Shown one piece after another: positions 11,190 to 22,559 of a stretch of 64,000 nucleotides of DNA (positions are counted from its first letter, which is position 1; each line of letters opens with the position of its first letter). Position numbers and translations under genes: made by a program. The stretch comes from Symsagittifera roscoffensis (lineage: Eukaryota > Xenacoelomorpha > Acoela > Convolutidae): the NCBI RefSeq assembly GCF_963678635.1, contig NC_087062.1:69784223-69848222 (forward strand). The letters run 5' to 3'. The notes beneath the pieces were generated by a model, which saw nothing but the letters and a program-made list of their open reading frames with translations, was not told the origin of the DNA and ran no database searches.

Positions 11190-14100
11190 CTAAGCCACCT
11201 ATCGATAGCTTTTCACAAGTACAAAACTGAAAAACTGGTCCCGTTTCTACCAAAACTAAAAAACAAAAAAAAATTAGTCGGCTATTTACCAATTTGTCAA
11301 ATACCACGCAGTTTAAGCTAGCCGGTTGACGCATCAAGCTCGCGTCGCTACTTCGAGGCAGTAACGGCTTTAGTTTTTGTATAGAGTCTTACCTTGGAGT
11401 GACTTTGGTGGTCAAAAAAATGATCTTTGAGCTGTTTAGTTTTACGCTGTTTGGTCAGTATTTCATTACCTAAACCATTTTTTGGCCCAAACAAATCGAG
11501 CAGACTTCGGCACAAACGCGACCATTTTTTATTTTGAACCTTATTACAAATGGGTTTTTGTCTAATTGCTGTCCCTTTGAAGTAAAAAGGTAAAGAAGGC
11601 CAATAGGCTGGCACGCAAAGTTCTGATTGTGATTGGTTAAAAAACGAAGTTTATCAACAAGCCTACAACCTACGCCTTAAATCAGTTCAGGGGAGAATTC
11701 ATTTAGCTGGTGACAGCTGTTCAGGTAAGCATTTAGGAAATTATGCGGCTGCGTTAAAACTTTTTTTTCAATTGAAAAAATTACAAGAGCGAAGAATCAT
11801 CAAGTGACCTAAAAATCATCTGCCGACAAAATGCAATTATCCAAGACCCATTCTTGATGGATTATTTTTGTGCAAAAACTAAGTTGTCGTTATAATTCAA
11901 AAAGGCCGAAACTTACAATATGAAAAAACTGGGACTTTATCAGTGGCCAGAGCAAAACTTTTTCAAGGAAGCGGTTTCTTTTTTTGGAATTTGGTACAAA
12001 AATCCAAATTCAAACAAAATTGAATTTGAATTTTGAAAAAAAGCAGACACGCTAATTAAACAGGATGTAACAGAGCAGCGATTTTTGAAACTTTCTACAA
12101 ACAACAACGCATGGAAATTTTAAGCGTCGGTTGTTGATTGAAACCAAATCAATGGATAATTTCATCGACCTTAGAAGTTTCTTTTGTATGGATATACAAA
12201 AAGAGGCAGCGGGGATAGTCGGTCTTCACGCATAGTTAATCTCAATTTTATTTTGAGAAATTTCATCGCAAAAAAAAGGTCTTTCGGCCGTTCAGACAAA
12301 GATCAACAAGCTGGCAAAAGCATGCAGCCGATGGTACATCGTGGGCATTAAGTCTTCGAACATTGGCTCAAGGCTTCTTTAGCTCTTGAGCTCAAACCTC
12401 ATCTTCCTCGTCTTTTCAAATCTGAAGCTCTGGTTAAAAATTTTGTCCAAAAGAAGTTCGGAAAAAGGGCTAGTGTTTTTCAGTGTCCTTCACATCAACT
12501 GAGTTGGTAACCATGCATGCTGCAGGCTCAAATGGGCCTAATACTTTAACATCTAGTATGATACTGCAGAACCAAGTTTTAACAAAACTTTCTCGCCGCT
12601 TCTGGAAGACTGGTTTTAAACTGCACATTTAAATCAAGAACTTTTTCTGTTCGAGAAAAGGTTCTTACAGGGTAACACTTGAGTTCTTTTTCACTCCAAG
12701 AACATGGTTCATAGTGACTTTTTTGGTTCAAACCGAACATTCTGTGCAGCGTAAAGATGATAAGTTGAAAATGCAGTTCGAAACAGAATAGTCACATGCC
12801 CAAAGTCTGATCTTTTCGAATTTCTGATTAAAAGCCGAAAAAAGAGCGAAGAAAATTTTCCTTTCTTCATGTCTCTCAACCCATTGAGTGTCAAAATGTT
12901 TGTCAAAATTGACTTCTCACTGTTTGGGACCAGCCTTCTACATTGTTATAGAAGCATTTGGAGCATTTCAATGAGCCTGGCAGAAGATAAATGATTTCTG
13001 CTATCATACGGAAGGACCTTCACTCGTCCTTGCTCACTACTTCCTTAAAATGACATTCCTTTTTGTTGGCCGAAGTGGTCGCTTATAAGTACCCTGTTGA
13101 AGCTGAATTTTTTTCTTTGGATGTTATATCAAGCCCAATCAATCGAAAGCGAGCCACCTATTCAAACGTACCAAAATGAAAAATCACTCATGTTTCTACC
13201 AAAAAAAAATTAATTGGTTATGTAACATTTTGCCAAAAACCCCGCGTTTTAACGTAGCCGGTAGACGAATTACGCTCGCGTCACCTTTTCGAGGCAGTAT
13301 TCCGCTTTAATATTCATTTTGAATACTACCTTAGCGTGACTGTAGTGTTCACAAATTTGAACCTTGTGCTGTTGAGTCTCACGCTGTTTGATCAAGAGGC
13401 AATTACTTAAAACATTTATTGGCCCCAGAATTGACCAAATAAATTCCGAGCAAATTTCAGTACAAACGGTACCGATTTTTTTTGGTACAAATGGGTATTC
13501 GTCTTACTAGTGTCTCCTTGAAATAAAATGGTGAAGAAGGTCACCACGCTGACACGAACAATTCTGATTTTGATTGGTTGAAACTTGCAGTATGTTAACA
13601 AGCCTACAATCTGCTCCCTAAAATAGTTCTGTATTGTCTTTAAAGCTCAAAAAGGCGGAAACTTACAGTATTAATTGATTGGGTTTCTCTTAGTGGCAAG
13701 CGACAATTTTTTTCAAAGGGGCGGTATCTTTTTTAACAAAACATATTGAATTCAAATAAAAATTGAGTTCGAATTTTAAAAAAAGAACAGACAGTAAACT
13801 TATACGGGAAGTAATAAAACAGCCATTTGTACAAAAAACATTTCATCGAAACTATAAGCGTCGGTTTTTGATTGAAACCGAAAGAATAGAGGATTTCATC
13901 TACTTCAAGGGTTTCTTCTGTAAGGATATTTTGAGAAAGACAGTTTCATCGCAAAAAAAAAGATTTTTTGGCCGTTCAGACAAAAATTGGCAAGCTGGCA
14001 AAACGATAAATCAGAGCGTAAAACGTGGGCAATAGAGTCATTGAGACTAAGCCGAAGGCTTCTTTTAAGATCGTTGGCGCTCAAACCTCATTTTCCTAGT

Positions 14101-14990
14101 CTTTCTAATTCTGTATCTTGGTTTTGAAGTTTTCGTCCGAAAGAAGTTCGGATCAAGAATTAGGGTTAGTTTAGTGTCCTTTACATCAACTGACTTCGTA
14201 ACCAGGCATGCTGGAAGAACTGTAATGAGATTCACTCTTGTTGGGTTGCATCAGCAAAACGCTCATTCAAATTTGGCATCAGAAAGTCTAGAAACAACAA
14301 AACAGCTCTTGCTGATACAAATCCTCAGCTGGCCTTTTTTGTTCGTCTGTTTTGAAGCTCGATTGAGCCTAGTTCTTTCAAACCTCCGATGATATTTCTG
14401 AAGAAACCAGAAACAAAACGTTCTCGCCACTTCTGACTGATAGACTTAATTTACACTGCACATATAACTCAAGTACTTTTTAGTTCGAGAATGGGTCCTT
14501 GCAGGTTAACAGTAGAATTTTTTGTTTCTCCAAGAACATGGTTCTTAGGAAATGTTTTGGTTATCGAAAACTTTGAGCAGTTTGAAGATGTCAAGTAAAA
14601 AGAGCATTCCGAAACAGCATGGTCACCTGGCCATTGACAGATATCCTCTAATATCTGATTAACTGCGGGAAATAAAGCGGAGATATTATGCACTGCATCA
14701 GGTCATTTAACCCACTGAGTGTCACTAAAGTTCGGTATAAATATTTTCTCCCTGTTTGGGACTAGCCTTCTGACCTTGTTAGAGATTCAGTTAGATACTT
14801 TTAGTGAGCCTCGCAGAAAAATGATAATTTTTGCCATCATACGAAAGCATTTTTATTTGTCCTCGCTAAGTCTTTCCTTAATAGCCATTCGTTTCTGTTG
14901 GCGGGGAGTGGTGGTTTTTTAGTAACCTCTAGAAGCTGGATCTTTTCTTTGGTTGGCATGTCAGGCCCATTCAAGCGGAAGAGATCAACT
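11190..14990. repeat. diverged tandem duplication, about 1.9 kb per unit
   Basis: Unit A (about 11190-13157) and unit B (about 13158-14990) match throughout by eye. Examples are the GAGGCAGTA block at 11355 and 13300, the TAAGCGTCGGT block at 12121 and 13855, and the CATTGAGTGTC-like block at 12890 and 14715. Indels and substitutions are frequent, so the duplication is old. Neither unit has a long reading frame, and the family is unknown to me. Confidence 0.7.
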
Positions 14991-15015
14991 TATTCAGAGA
15001 TAGACGGTGCTGCTC

Positions 15016-15716
15016 CACAATTTGAGCTGTTAAAATGCGTTCAAAATTTGAGGCCTCTAATTGAGGTGTGATTTTGAGATGGACTTTGAAAAAAGCGCTT
15101 TGTACATTTACGAATTGAAGGGTATCCGTCAAAATTAGAGGCCTCATGCTGCTCCACGAGGTCAACGAAGGTTCACGTCACATATTGAAGCAATGGGCGC
15201 CAACAGAGGTGGAAGTTCAATGTCGGCAACATCCATGCTGCTAGAAGATTCTCGTCCTGGCTTGAATTTGGCTTCAAGTGACCGATAGGGCCTTTCTGCT
15301 CTGAAGGAAGTCATGTTTTGTGTAAAGTTCTGGAGAAGAAGTTTGTTTCCTTATGGAAGAATGATCGCATCGCCTCTGAGGCTCTGAGCTGATATTTTGA
15401 TGGTCGTTGTGACATTCTTGGATCAATTTCGGGGTTATAATGACAGTATGGAGCTTAATTAGATTTTGAAGGAGGCGAATTTTGTGATAACTGGGGCTGC
15501 ATGTATACTAAAGTTCAACAGTTTATCGGACTCTTCAGTTATTTGCCAAAAATTAGGTGAAGATAAAAAATATTTAACCCCTCAATTTGAGCTGTGAAAA
15601 TGCGTTCAAAATTTGAGGCCTCTAATTGGGGTGTGATTTTAAGATGAGCTTTCAAAAAACGCATGGTACATTTAGGACTTGAAGGGTATCCGTCAAAATC
15701 ATGCCTCCTAATGGTA
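15016..15716. repeat. pair of 137 bp direct repeats
   Basis: Segments 15016-15152 and 15580-15716 are clearly homologous over their whole length (shared AAATTTGAGGCCTCTAATT core) and enclose about 430 bp. The pair could be the short terminal repeats of a non-autonomous element or a simple duplication. The enclosed DNA is somewhat GC-richer than its surroundings and shows no intact reading frame. Confidence 0.5.
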
Positions 15717-16029
15717 ACTTTTGATAGCGCCAAAAGCGTTTTTAGAAAAAAACTTTACTACATTCTCACAAAAAGTATGCAGTAAAAATGTACCCTCAGT
15801 GGAGACCATTTGATTAAAAGTAGTGCACACGAAAAGAATTGAGAAGTGTGTCTTCCACCTTCACAATCCCCCCTGCCCCCTCGGCACGCTACTGGTCTTT
15901 ATGGTGTTTTGGAAAAGCTCAGTAAATCATTTTGGTTGAACTTAAAAAAATTTTGACGCAAATTTTCAATTAATCGCGTGAATACTTTAGTTTAATAATC
16001 TAAACGTTTTGATTAGCAAACGTCCAGTA

Positions 16030-16344
16030 GCGTTCCGAGAAAGAGGCGACCCCCAACCCCAATTCTGGTTGCCAAATTTTTTCAAAGGGTCTCCCTTTGG
16101 TTTAGTTTTACAACATCCATTTCTGGCTGGCTAATCTCAAAGTTTATCTAAATGCGCCTTCGACGCCAATATCACTAATTTAGGCTGTGAGCGCGCGCCG
16201 AAAAAACGCAGTTTTATCAAAGTTCTCCAAAATTTGCCAAAAAACGACGCCCAAAATTGTTGACACACTAGGGTTCTTATAGTTTTTTGGAGAGCTTTTC
16301 AAAATTTGCTCCCCCTCCCTTGAAAAATTTCTGCGCACGCCACT
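16030..16344. mobile_element. MITE with CAGTRGCGT termini
   Basis: The left end CAGTAGCGTTCC and the right end GCGCACGCCACTG (complement CAGTGGCGTGCGC) form short imperfect terminal inverted repeats. The flanking 8-mers CAAACGTC and CTAACGCC agree in 6 of 8 positions, as expected for an aged 8 bp hAT-type duplication. The interior shares GCGCGCGCCGAAAAAACGC with the 5.4 and 36.9 kb repeats in the opposite orientation. Confidence 0.45.
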
Positions 16345-17212
16345 GCTAACGCCCAATTGTTTTTAATAAAACTAAAGGAGCTCTTCAAAGTAAGAAAAAA
16401 AAGGAAAATAGTTTTAAAAGAATTGGATATCTTAAGTCTCTCAGGCCATGTCAAAAATTTTTACCCAGACTAACCGATTGAACATTCTCCCCCCTAAATG
16501 GCAACGGCAAAGTTAAGCAAAGAGTACGCATGGTAGCGGATTTAGGTGGCTCCCTCCGAGATTCGACCCCTCACCGGCCAAAAGTTGTGAACCATGCATG
16601 AATTGATCTTTTTTTGGCCAGGTAAATTTAAATTCAGCTGAAACTTATATTAATATTCATCACTTAAAAAAAACTATTTTAGAACGGTAAAAGCAAGTCA
16701 AGCAGAAACTTTTCATATACTAGCAGGTGTTAATTCATGAACTCAATTTTTTTAAACTGTCCATTTACCGTTCAAAGTATCAACTTTGGACAACATTTTC
16801 AAGTAGTTTTATATTACTTCTAATAAGAGAAACGGTTCAATAAGTGGAACGAAAAAAATAGAAAAGATTGCAACTATTAGGTCAATGGAACTTTTTTAAA
16901 AAATGCACTCAGTTTTCAAGTGCCTGATATGAATAGCTCTCTGACCAGGTCAAGGTCCACTACTTACCAAAATACTATATTTCGCTTGCAGTAGTCTGAT
17001 CATGAAAAGTCTAACTCGGCACGGGAGTGTAACAAAGTGTCGAATTAATTTATCACTAGTTTTTATGACATAAATAGACCCCCCACCGTAAAAGTGATTG
17101 ATGGGGTCGGGGGGATTGGGGGTTACTGTACACTTGGTTAACCTCTCAAATTAAGTCGATCATACTTGTTAAAAGTATAGTTTTTTGTGAATTAGGGGCA
17201 AAACTGACTCAC

Positions 17213-17511
17213 TTGTGCTTGAAGAAAGACCCTGCTCCTGCTTTGTAGTAGTCATTGATCAAATCAACCGTCACTTTTGCCACTTCACATCCCGTGGCAT
17301 TTGAAATCATAGTCAAGTCCATTCCACCAGATGAAGATGCTGCTGTTGAGAGGATCTGAAATCGGTACCATGGGTTACCCAAACTTAACAGCGCCCCCTC
17401 ATTAATTGCAAGTTCAATATTTACATAGAACTGCTTCGAGTCAGCACCTATTAGGTCAGCGGCCTGTTTGAAGGTGCCACAAGATTTGAAGTTGTCAGAG
17501 GAAACGTCAAT
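17213..17511 (-). CDS. putative coding exon of minus-strand secreted-protein gene
   Basis: On the minus strand this frame is open for 99 codons without a Met start. It is GC-richer than its surroundings and ends at a strong donor (AA|GTGAGTCAG, at 17213/17212). The product has two spaced Cys residues, an acidic-aromatic helix (KQFYVNIELAINEG) and a small-residue stretch, consistent with a secreted domain. An in-frame TAA (17514-17512) closes the upstream side. The acceptor may be the CTTCAAACAG inside the frame, giving a shorter exon. The donor leaves phase 2, so it does not join directly to the 9072 exon. Confidence 0.5.
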
Positions 17512-17589
17512 TTAATTAAATTTCTAAGCAAAGTGAAAAAAAAAACAAGCTTATAATTTCGATTATTTAAGCCAAAAACTCACTACCGC

Positions 17590-17921
17590 AGGGGCACTTA
17601 GCATAGTGGTAAGGCGTTCACTTTGAAACCGTCAGATCGTGTATTCGATCCCATGCCAAGGCAATGATTGTGTGTGAGGACGAGCTCTCACTTGCCCTCT
17701 AGCTTCAGGTCTACCACAACCTGACCAAATTTGGCTGCAATAGTGGTACCACGTGACAGTTTTAGACGCAAGAAAACGCCTTGAGACGCAAAAAAGAGCT
17801 TCGCTCACAAAATAACACAGTCTGGAATGTGGGGAGATATTACAAATGGACTATCCTCGACAGGACTGTTAAGGCCTACTGATAGATCCTCTGCAATTCG
17901 CAGTAACTATATTATTATTAT
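17590..17921 (+). mobile_element. tRNA-derived SINE
   Basis: The 5' head resembles a tRNA. It starts GGGGCACT, has an A box (TAGCATAGTGG, 17599-17609) and a B box (GTATTCGATCCC, 17641-17652), and carries a CTTTGAA anticodon-loop text like tRNA-Gln. A tRNA-unrelated body of about 250 bp follows, and the element ends in an (ATT)n tail near 17908-17921. This layout is that of a Pol III-transcribed SINE. It lies just upstream of the 17.2 kb exon, in an intron of the minus-strand gene. Confidence 0.7.
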
Positions 17922-18329
17922 TGGGTCACTTTTAGGTTTTCAATTTCTTTTGGGTCAAAATAATTTAGAGAATGTGTCACTTTCGTAGGTTAGGAGCAAC
18001 ATTTTCACATTTAATTTTTTTCTCAACCAGCATTTTTCTTATAGCAAACACTCAACACCTCATCTATACTTCTACTGAAACGGTTTCATCAATCATTTCA
18101 ACTGCATGTTCTGTTCTCAAAGCTTTTTTTTCTAAATGTTTTTTATCTTTTATATTCAAATATGGATTAAATACCGTAATACGGTTTCAACTTTTGTTCT
18201 AACTTACTTTTTTTCTCGCAAATTTAACCATTTATTTTATTAAAAAATACGAGTTTAAATCTAGTAAGAAAATTGTACTTTTTTTTAAATTACTTGCATG
18301 AAATTTTTCACGAGATTCGCCCTTGTAAA

Positions 18330-18720
18330 AGGTGAGCATGCAGGCTTACATTAGCTTACTCAAGCCTTATTTACGCCCTGAAAATTTAGTGTTATCCAAT
18401 CTAATTTTTAAGGAGTTTTAAGCGCCGTTTTGGGAATCAAAACAAAAAAATTCTGCAAAAAAATTAGAAAAAAAACTTTTGAAAAGCCTAAGAAATTTCT
18501 TTTGAAGTTTTGTTTTTTTCATTTCTAGTCTTTTTTCAACAAAAATATTCCTAATTGGCTTCTTTGACTATGATTGTCAAATATGCCTTATTTTACTTTT
18601 TCTTTCAGATCTTTTAATGACATCACACAGACAAACGACAGTAAATAAATTAATAGGACTTTGGCCGGAAAATTCTGTGCGATTGTCACAGCAAACGACA
18701 ATCCTGGTTCACATGCAACA
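18330..18720. repeat. dispersed repeat, copy 2 (with 7060-7560)
   Basis: It begins with the GCAGGCTTACATTAGC text and ends near CTGTGCGATTGTCACAGCAAAC, matching the 7.06-7.56 kb repeat in the same order but strongly diverged. Confidence 0.4.
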
Positions 18721-18747
18721 ACGTCCAAGCTTGAATTGTGTGGCATA

Positions 18748-19293
18748 ACAGATACTTATTGAAATTAAACAAGGCTGCTGGTATAAGGGCGAAGCCTTGA
18801 ATGTTCCTACTGCCTTTTAAGGTCTATGGAGTAGTGATAACATGGAAAATTTAAATGTAATAAAAAAAAATTTAAAAAAAATTTCTAGAAAGTTTGAGAT
18901 TTTTTGTGAAGAAATCCCCCCACACACCATATTAAGTACAAAGTGATAGATTTTGCTTCTATTAACAAATCAATAATGGCATATGACCTTCCTTGAACCA
19001 ATTTGGAACAATTTCTAAAACGGATTAAATCTCGCTTACGCGTTAATAGCGCGAAATGGATCGCGCGTTAATTGTCCCAAATTGGCCAAAATGGCCAATA
19101 TGGCAATCTTTAAACCCTCATAACTTTTAAAAAAGTAATTATAATTGAAATATCTTTTCAAATTTAAGCTCAAGACAACAATAACTTTCGAATGATTCCG
19201 TCAAAAATGGCTAATTAAAAAGGCGAAATTTGTCTGAAAAAAAACCACCCGAGCGCAAATAATCCGTTTCTTTCGTATCGAAAGTCGGAACAA
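18748..19293 (+). repeat. diverged copy of the 750 bp repeat family
   Basis: From ACAGATACTTA to GAAAGTCGGAAC this segment matches the tandem pair at 33926-35453, including the palindromic TTAATAGCGCGAAA / TCGCGCGTTAA block and the TCGTATCGAAAGTCGG end. It lacks the last 200 bp or so of the other copies. Confidence 0.7.
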
Positions 19294-20629
19294 CAAGGAG
19301 TCTCTCCTTAAGTTAAGATTCTAGATAACAACGACAATTTCCGCTAATATTACTTTTTTTCCAACTTTTGAGAACAACTATATTAAACTGAACTAGGCAT
19401 TGAATAGATCTTCAAATTTTCTAAAAACTTGATACAATGATCTCATTTTAGTTAAAGTTTGCTTTTTAAATTTGGCGAGCATTTTTAGATTATTGCACTT
19501 TTTTGTTTTACTTAAATGCAAACACTTTAAAACATATGTTTTGCTTCCATGTAAAGCATAGCTTCCACTTTGCAGTTTTGGATTTGCATTTAGGACTACA
19601 AAATGTAACACAAATGACTATTATTTCATTAATCTCACTAGATTCTAATAATACTGGTGAAATCAATTAGTTGTAGATCGAATTTCTCCTCTTCTATCTG
19701 AAAGCGGTCTGAAGCGAACCATCAGATTTTACAGTAATATGAATATATAGGTTAGTTCTGGTAAATGACTGGATATTAAAACACTGCATCATATCAATTA
19801 TAAAACAAATACAATGCGGAAAGCATTTAATAATGAAACTCTGAACCCGTTGCTTCGAGTACAAATATTCCGTCATTTTCTTCCTAAGCTCGAAAAACCA
19901 AAAAAAAAATTCAAATGAAAATTCTAGCGAATTTACAATGCAACGATTAAATAATTATTTGTTTCCATATTGCAAACAGGGAGAGTTCGTTTTAAGATTC
20001 AAGATTTTAATATTTCAAGCCGTAGACATTTTGGATCTTTTTAACAAGTTCCCTTCCCCTTTTTAAAAACATTGAGATTGTTAAGTAGGTTAAGCTAGCC
20101 AATTTTTTGACCAATCAGATATAGCAGATGTAGCAGTTAGATTTCTCAAAAAAGCTCTTGTGCTTATTTACTGTTTTCTATCTATAGGCGAGGAGATTCT
20201 TTAGTAGATACCATATGAGAGGAAAGTGCTAGGTAGATCCCAAGACAATATAAGGAGCTTTAAATCTGGCTTCCGATAAATAGAGTAAGATTTCCTGCAG
20301 TGGGGCAACTACTGACACTTTAATTTTCTGAACCGTTATTATGCAAAAAATGTAAGTATCATGAGCACACCAAAATGTGCCTTTTCTTTTAAATGATTCA
20401 GACATTTAAGAGGTAGGAAATTTTTAAAAAGATGCAAAAACCACTCAACCCTTCCCCCAATCAATTACAACAAGGAATAAACAACACTTTTTAAAAACAA
20501 CTTGTTGATAATGCTTTATCTATAGGGGTGGAGATTTTTTAGACGATACCTGGGGGAGGACCTCTAAATAGAGATAACATCAAATTAGTTAGATCCGATT
20601 TTTTCAATTTCAGGGGTAAAAAAGTTAAC

Positions 20630-20712
20630 TTGACGTGTAAAGCACAAGTACACACCATAGCCGCAAGTATCCACCACTTGACAAGTATTTTTGCAGCTTC
20701 TTGAAGACCCAT
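20630..20712 (-). CDS. possible first exon with signal peptide, minus-strand gene
   Basis: On the minus strand an ATG (20712-20710) opens about 27 codons. After a short charged N-terminus comes the hydrophobic core WWILAAMVCTCAL, an apparent signal peptide. A donor-like GTTAAC follows at 20629. It is upstream of and on the same strand as the exons at 17.2, 8.9, 8.0 and 6.9 kb, so I infer the 5' end of one gene for a secreted protein. The donor phase does not fit the 17.2 kb exon simply, so the link is unproven. Confidence 0.4.
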
Positions 20713-22559
20713 TCCTTGATGACACTAACTGATTCGACAGAAAACAAAAATAGGTAACTTTTGATAATTATAGAATTTAAAGCAGAGCAGTGAAGTATTT
20801 ATTTTGCTCGGTTGTTTTCTGACTGAAGTACTTGAGTTGGTTGGTTGAGCTTCGCTAAATTGCGGCTCAAAAATTTGGCTTCGATTTTGTCAAAAAGGCG
20901 TCTATCTAACGAACATCAACTATTAATTGAAAACATCAATTGTTATGTTTTTTTTATCTTACTCAGCTCTGTTAAAAGTATTTACTTAACAAAAGCTTGA
21001 AAGAAAAAATAATGCTTAAAATAGACCATAACACTGATATGCGCTTGCAACAGACCCGCGCTCAGACACTTCAGACAGTTTTTTGGACCAATCTAATAGA
21101 GTTTGTATAACAAAAATACGCCAGAAGTTCTCGCCAATTTATCACTAAGACATTCAGTTAATTTCAGTACAAGACATCTGAAACAAACTTATACTTTTGC
21201 AGCAAATAATTTTTTTATACATTAGTTTGACGCGTATTCTTTGTTTTTGCGGCCAAAATCTTGTTTCGAGGGCTAAACTTATGCACGAAGGACCGAATGA
21301 ACGAAAAATCCCAAGTACTCAACGCACTTTAAATTGTCCAAAACTGACTGAATTTATTGCTTATTTCTATCGAACTTTTGAAAACTGAGCTCCGATCGGC
21401 TGAACAATTTTTCGCGCAATCGGTGCTCCGCGCATGGGTAAACCCCTCTGCCAGGATTATATCTTTTAACGTATCAGTAAAATGTTAACTTTTTATCAAA
21501 AACAAAATATTGGCCTCAAAAACTATCAGCCAAAAAAAAATTTGGAGACTTTTTCAATGCCCCCTCCCCAGGTTTGCCCAGGTTCCGCCTTACCCATTTT
21601 GTTAAGAAATATCGAAAACTTTCTTTAGCAATATATTCTGCGAGCTTAAACAAAATGTCAATTTTCGAAACTAATCACGTGCGATTAGTGAGGATGTAAT
21701 ACGGTAGATCACTTCGGGAGTTATTGTACCGTTGATCCAAGTTTTCATATTTTTTTGTGAAAAAAGCAGTAAATATACTCAATTTTTATAATCGCTTCCG
21801 TTGCGCTAACCCAGTCCTATGAACTAATCACCACTCAAGCAAATCATTTTATAATAGTAAAATGGAAAATGGTGGTTTTTATTTTTTAATTAATTTAATA
21901 GAGGTATTCAGCACTTCGAAGTACAACGGTGCCGAAAAAACATGTTAACAGCGCCGAGTTTTTTGTACCAAAAACTTATATGACATATTCCCAAAATATT
22001 GAAGCGCCGAGTTTTCTGTACCAAAAGTATATATGACATATTCCCAAAATATTGAAAAGATTACTAACAGAATAAAGCGGAAAAAAGCAAGTTAATCCAA
22101 GTGAATTGATGCAGCAGACAAAAACTGACAAAAATAATTGAAGAGCAAACAATCAATCTTCAAAAAAGCAATCAGTGGTTGCAACGCATTCACTTAATGT
22201 AGTAGTTGCAACATTGAGGCAGAAAAACTAATTTTTTTGAGAAGTTTTACGGCAAAAATTTGTAGAATTTTTTGTATGGCGCTCCCGAAAATTATAACAA
22301 CACATTTCAGATAATCTCATGCAGGCAACATATAATTTTTGCTCATTAGCCCATTTTTTCAGCTGCAATTTATAGACTGCAATTCTTTCATTCAACGGAT
22401 TTTTGCAATGAAGGATTGCAGTCCCAAAAAACTGGCAAGCCATCATTTTAACTGCAAATAATTGGAACTTCCTAGTAAGCAACTCATTTTTTAATAAAGA
22501 AATCGCCCCGTAATATCGAGGCAAACAATGCTCTAATTGGTGAAAGTGGTGGTTTGCAG
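20713..22559. repeat. intergenic DNA with a 53 bp tandem duplication
   Basis: No gene is seen. At 21951-22056 a 53 bp unit starting GCGCCGAGTTTT is present twice in tandem with few differences. The rest is AT-rich with short chance frames. Confidence 0.5.
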
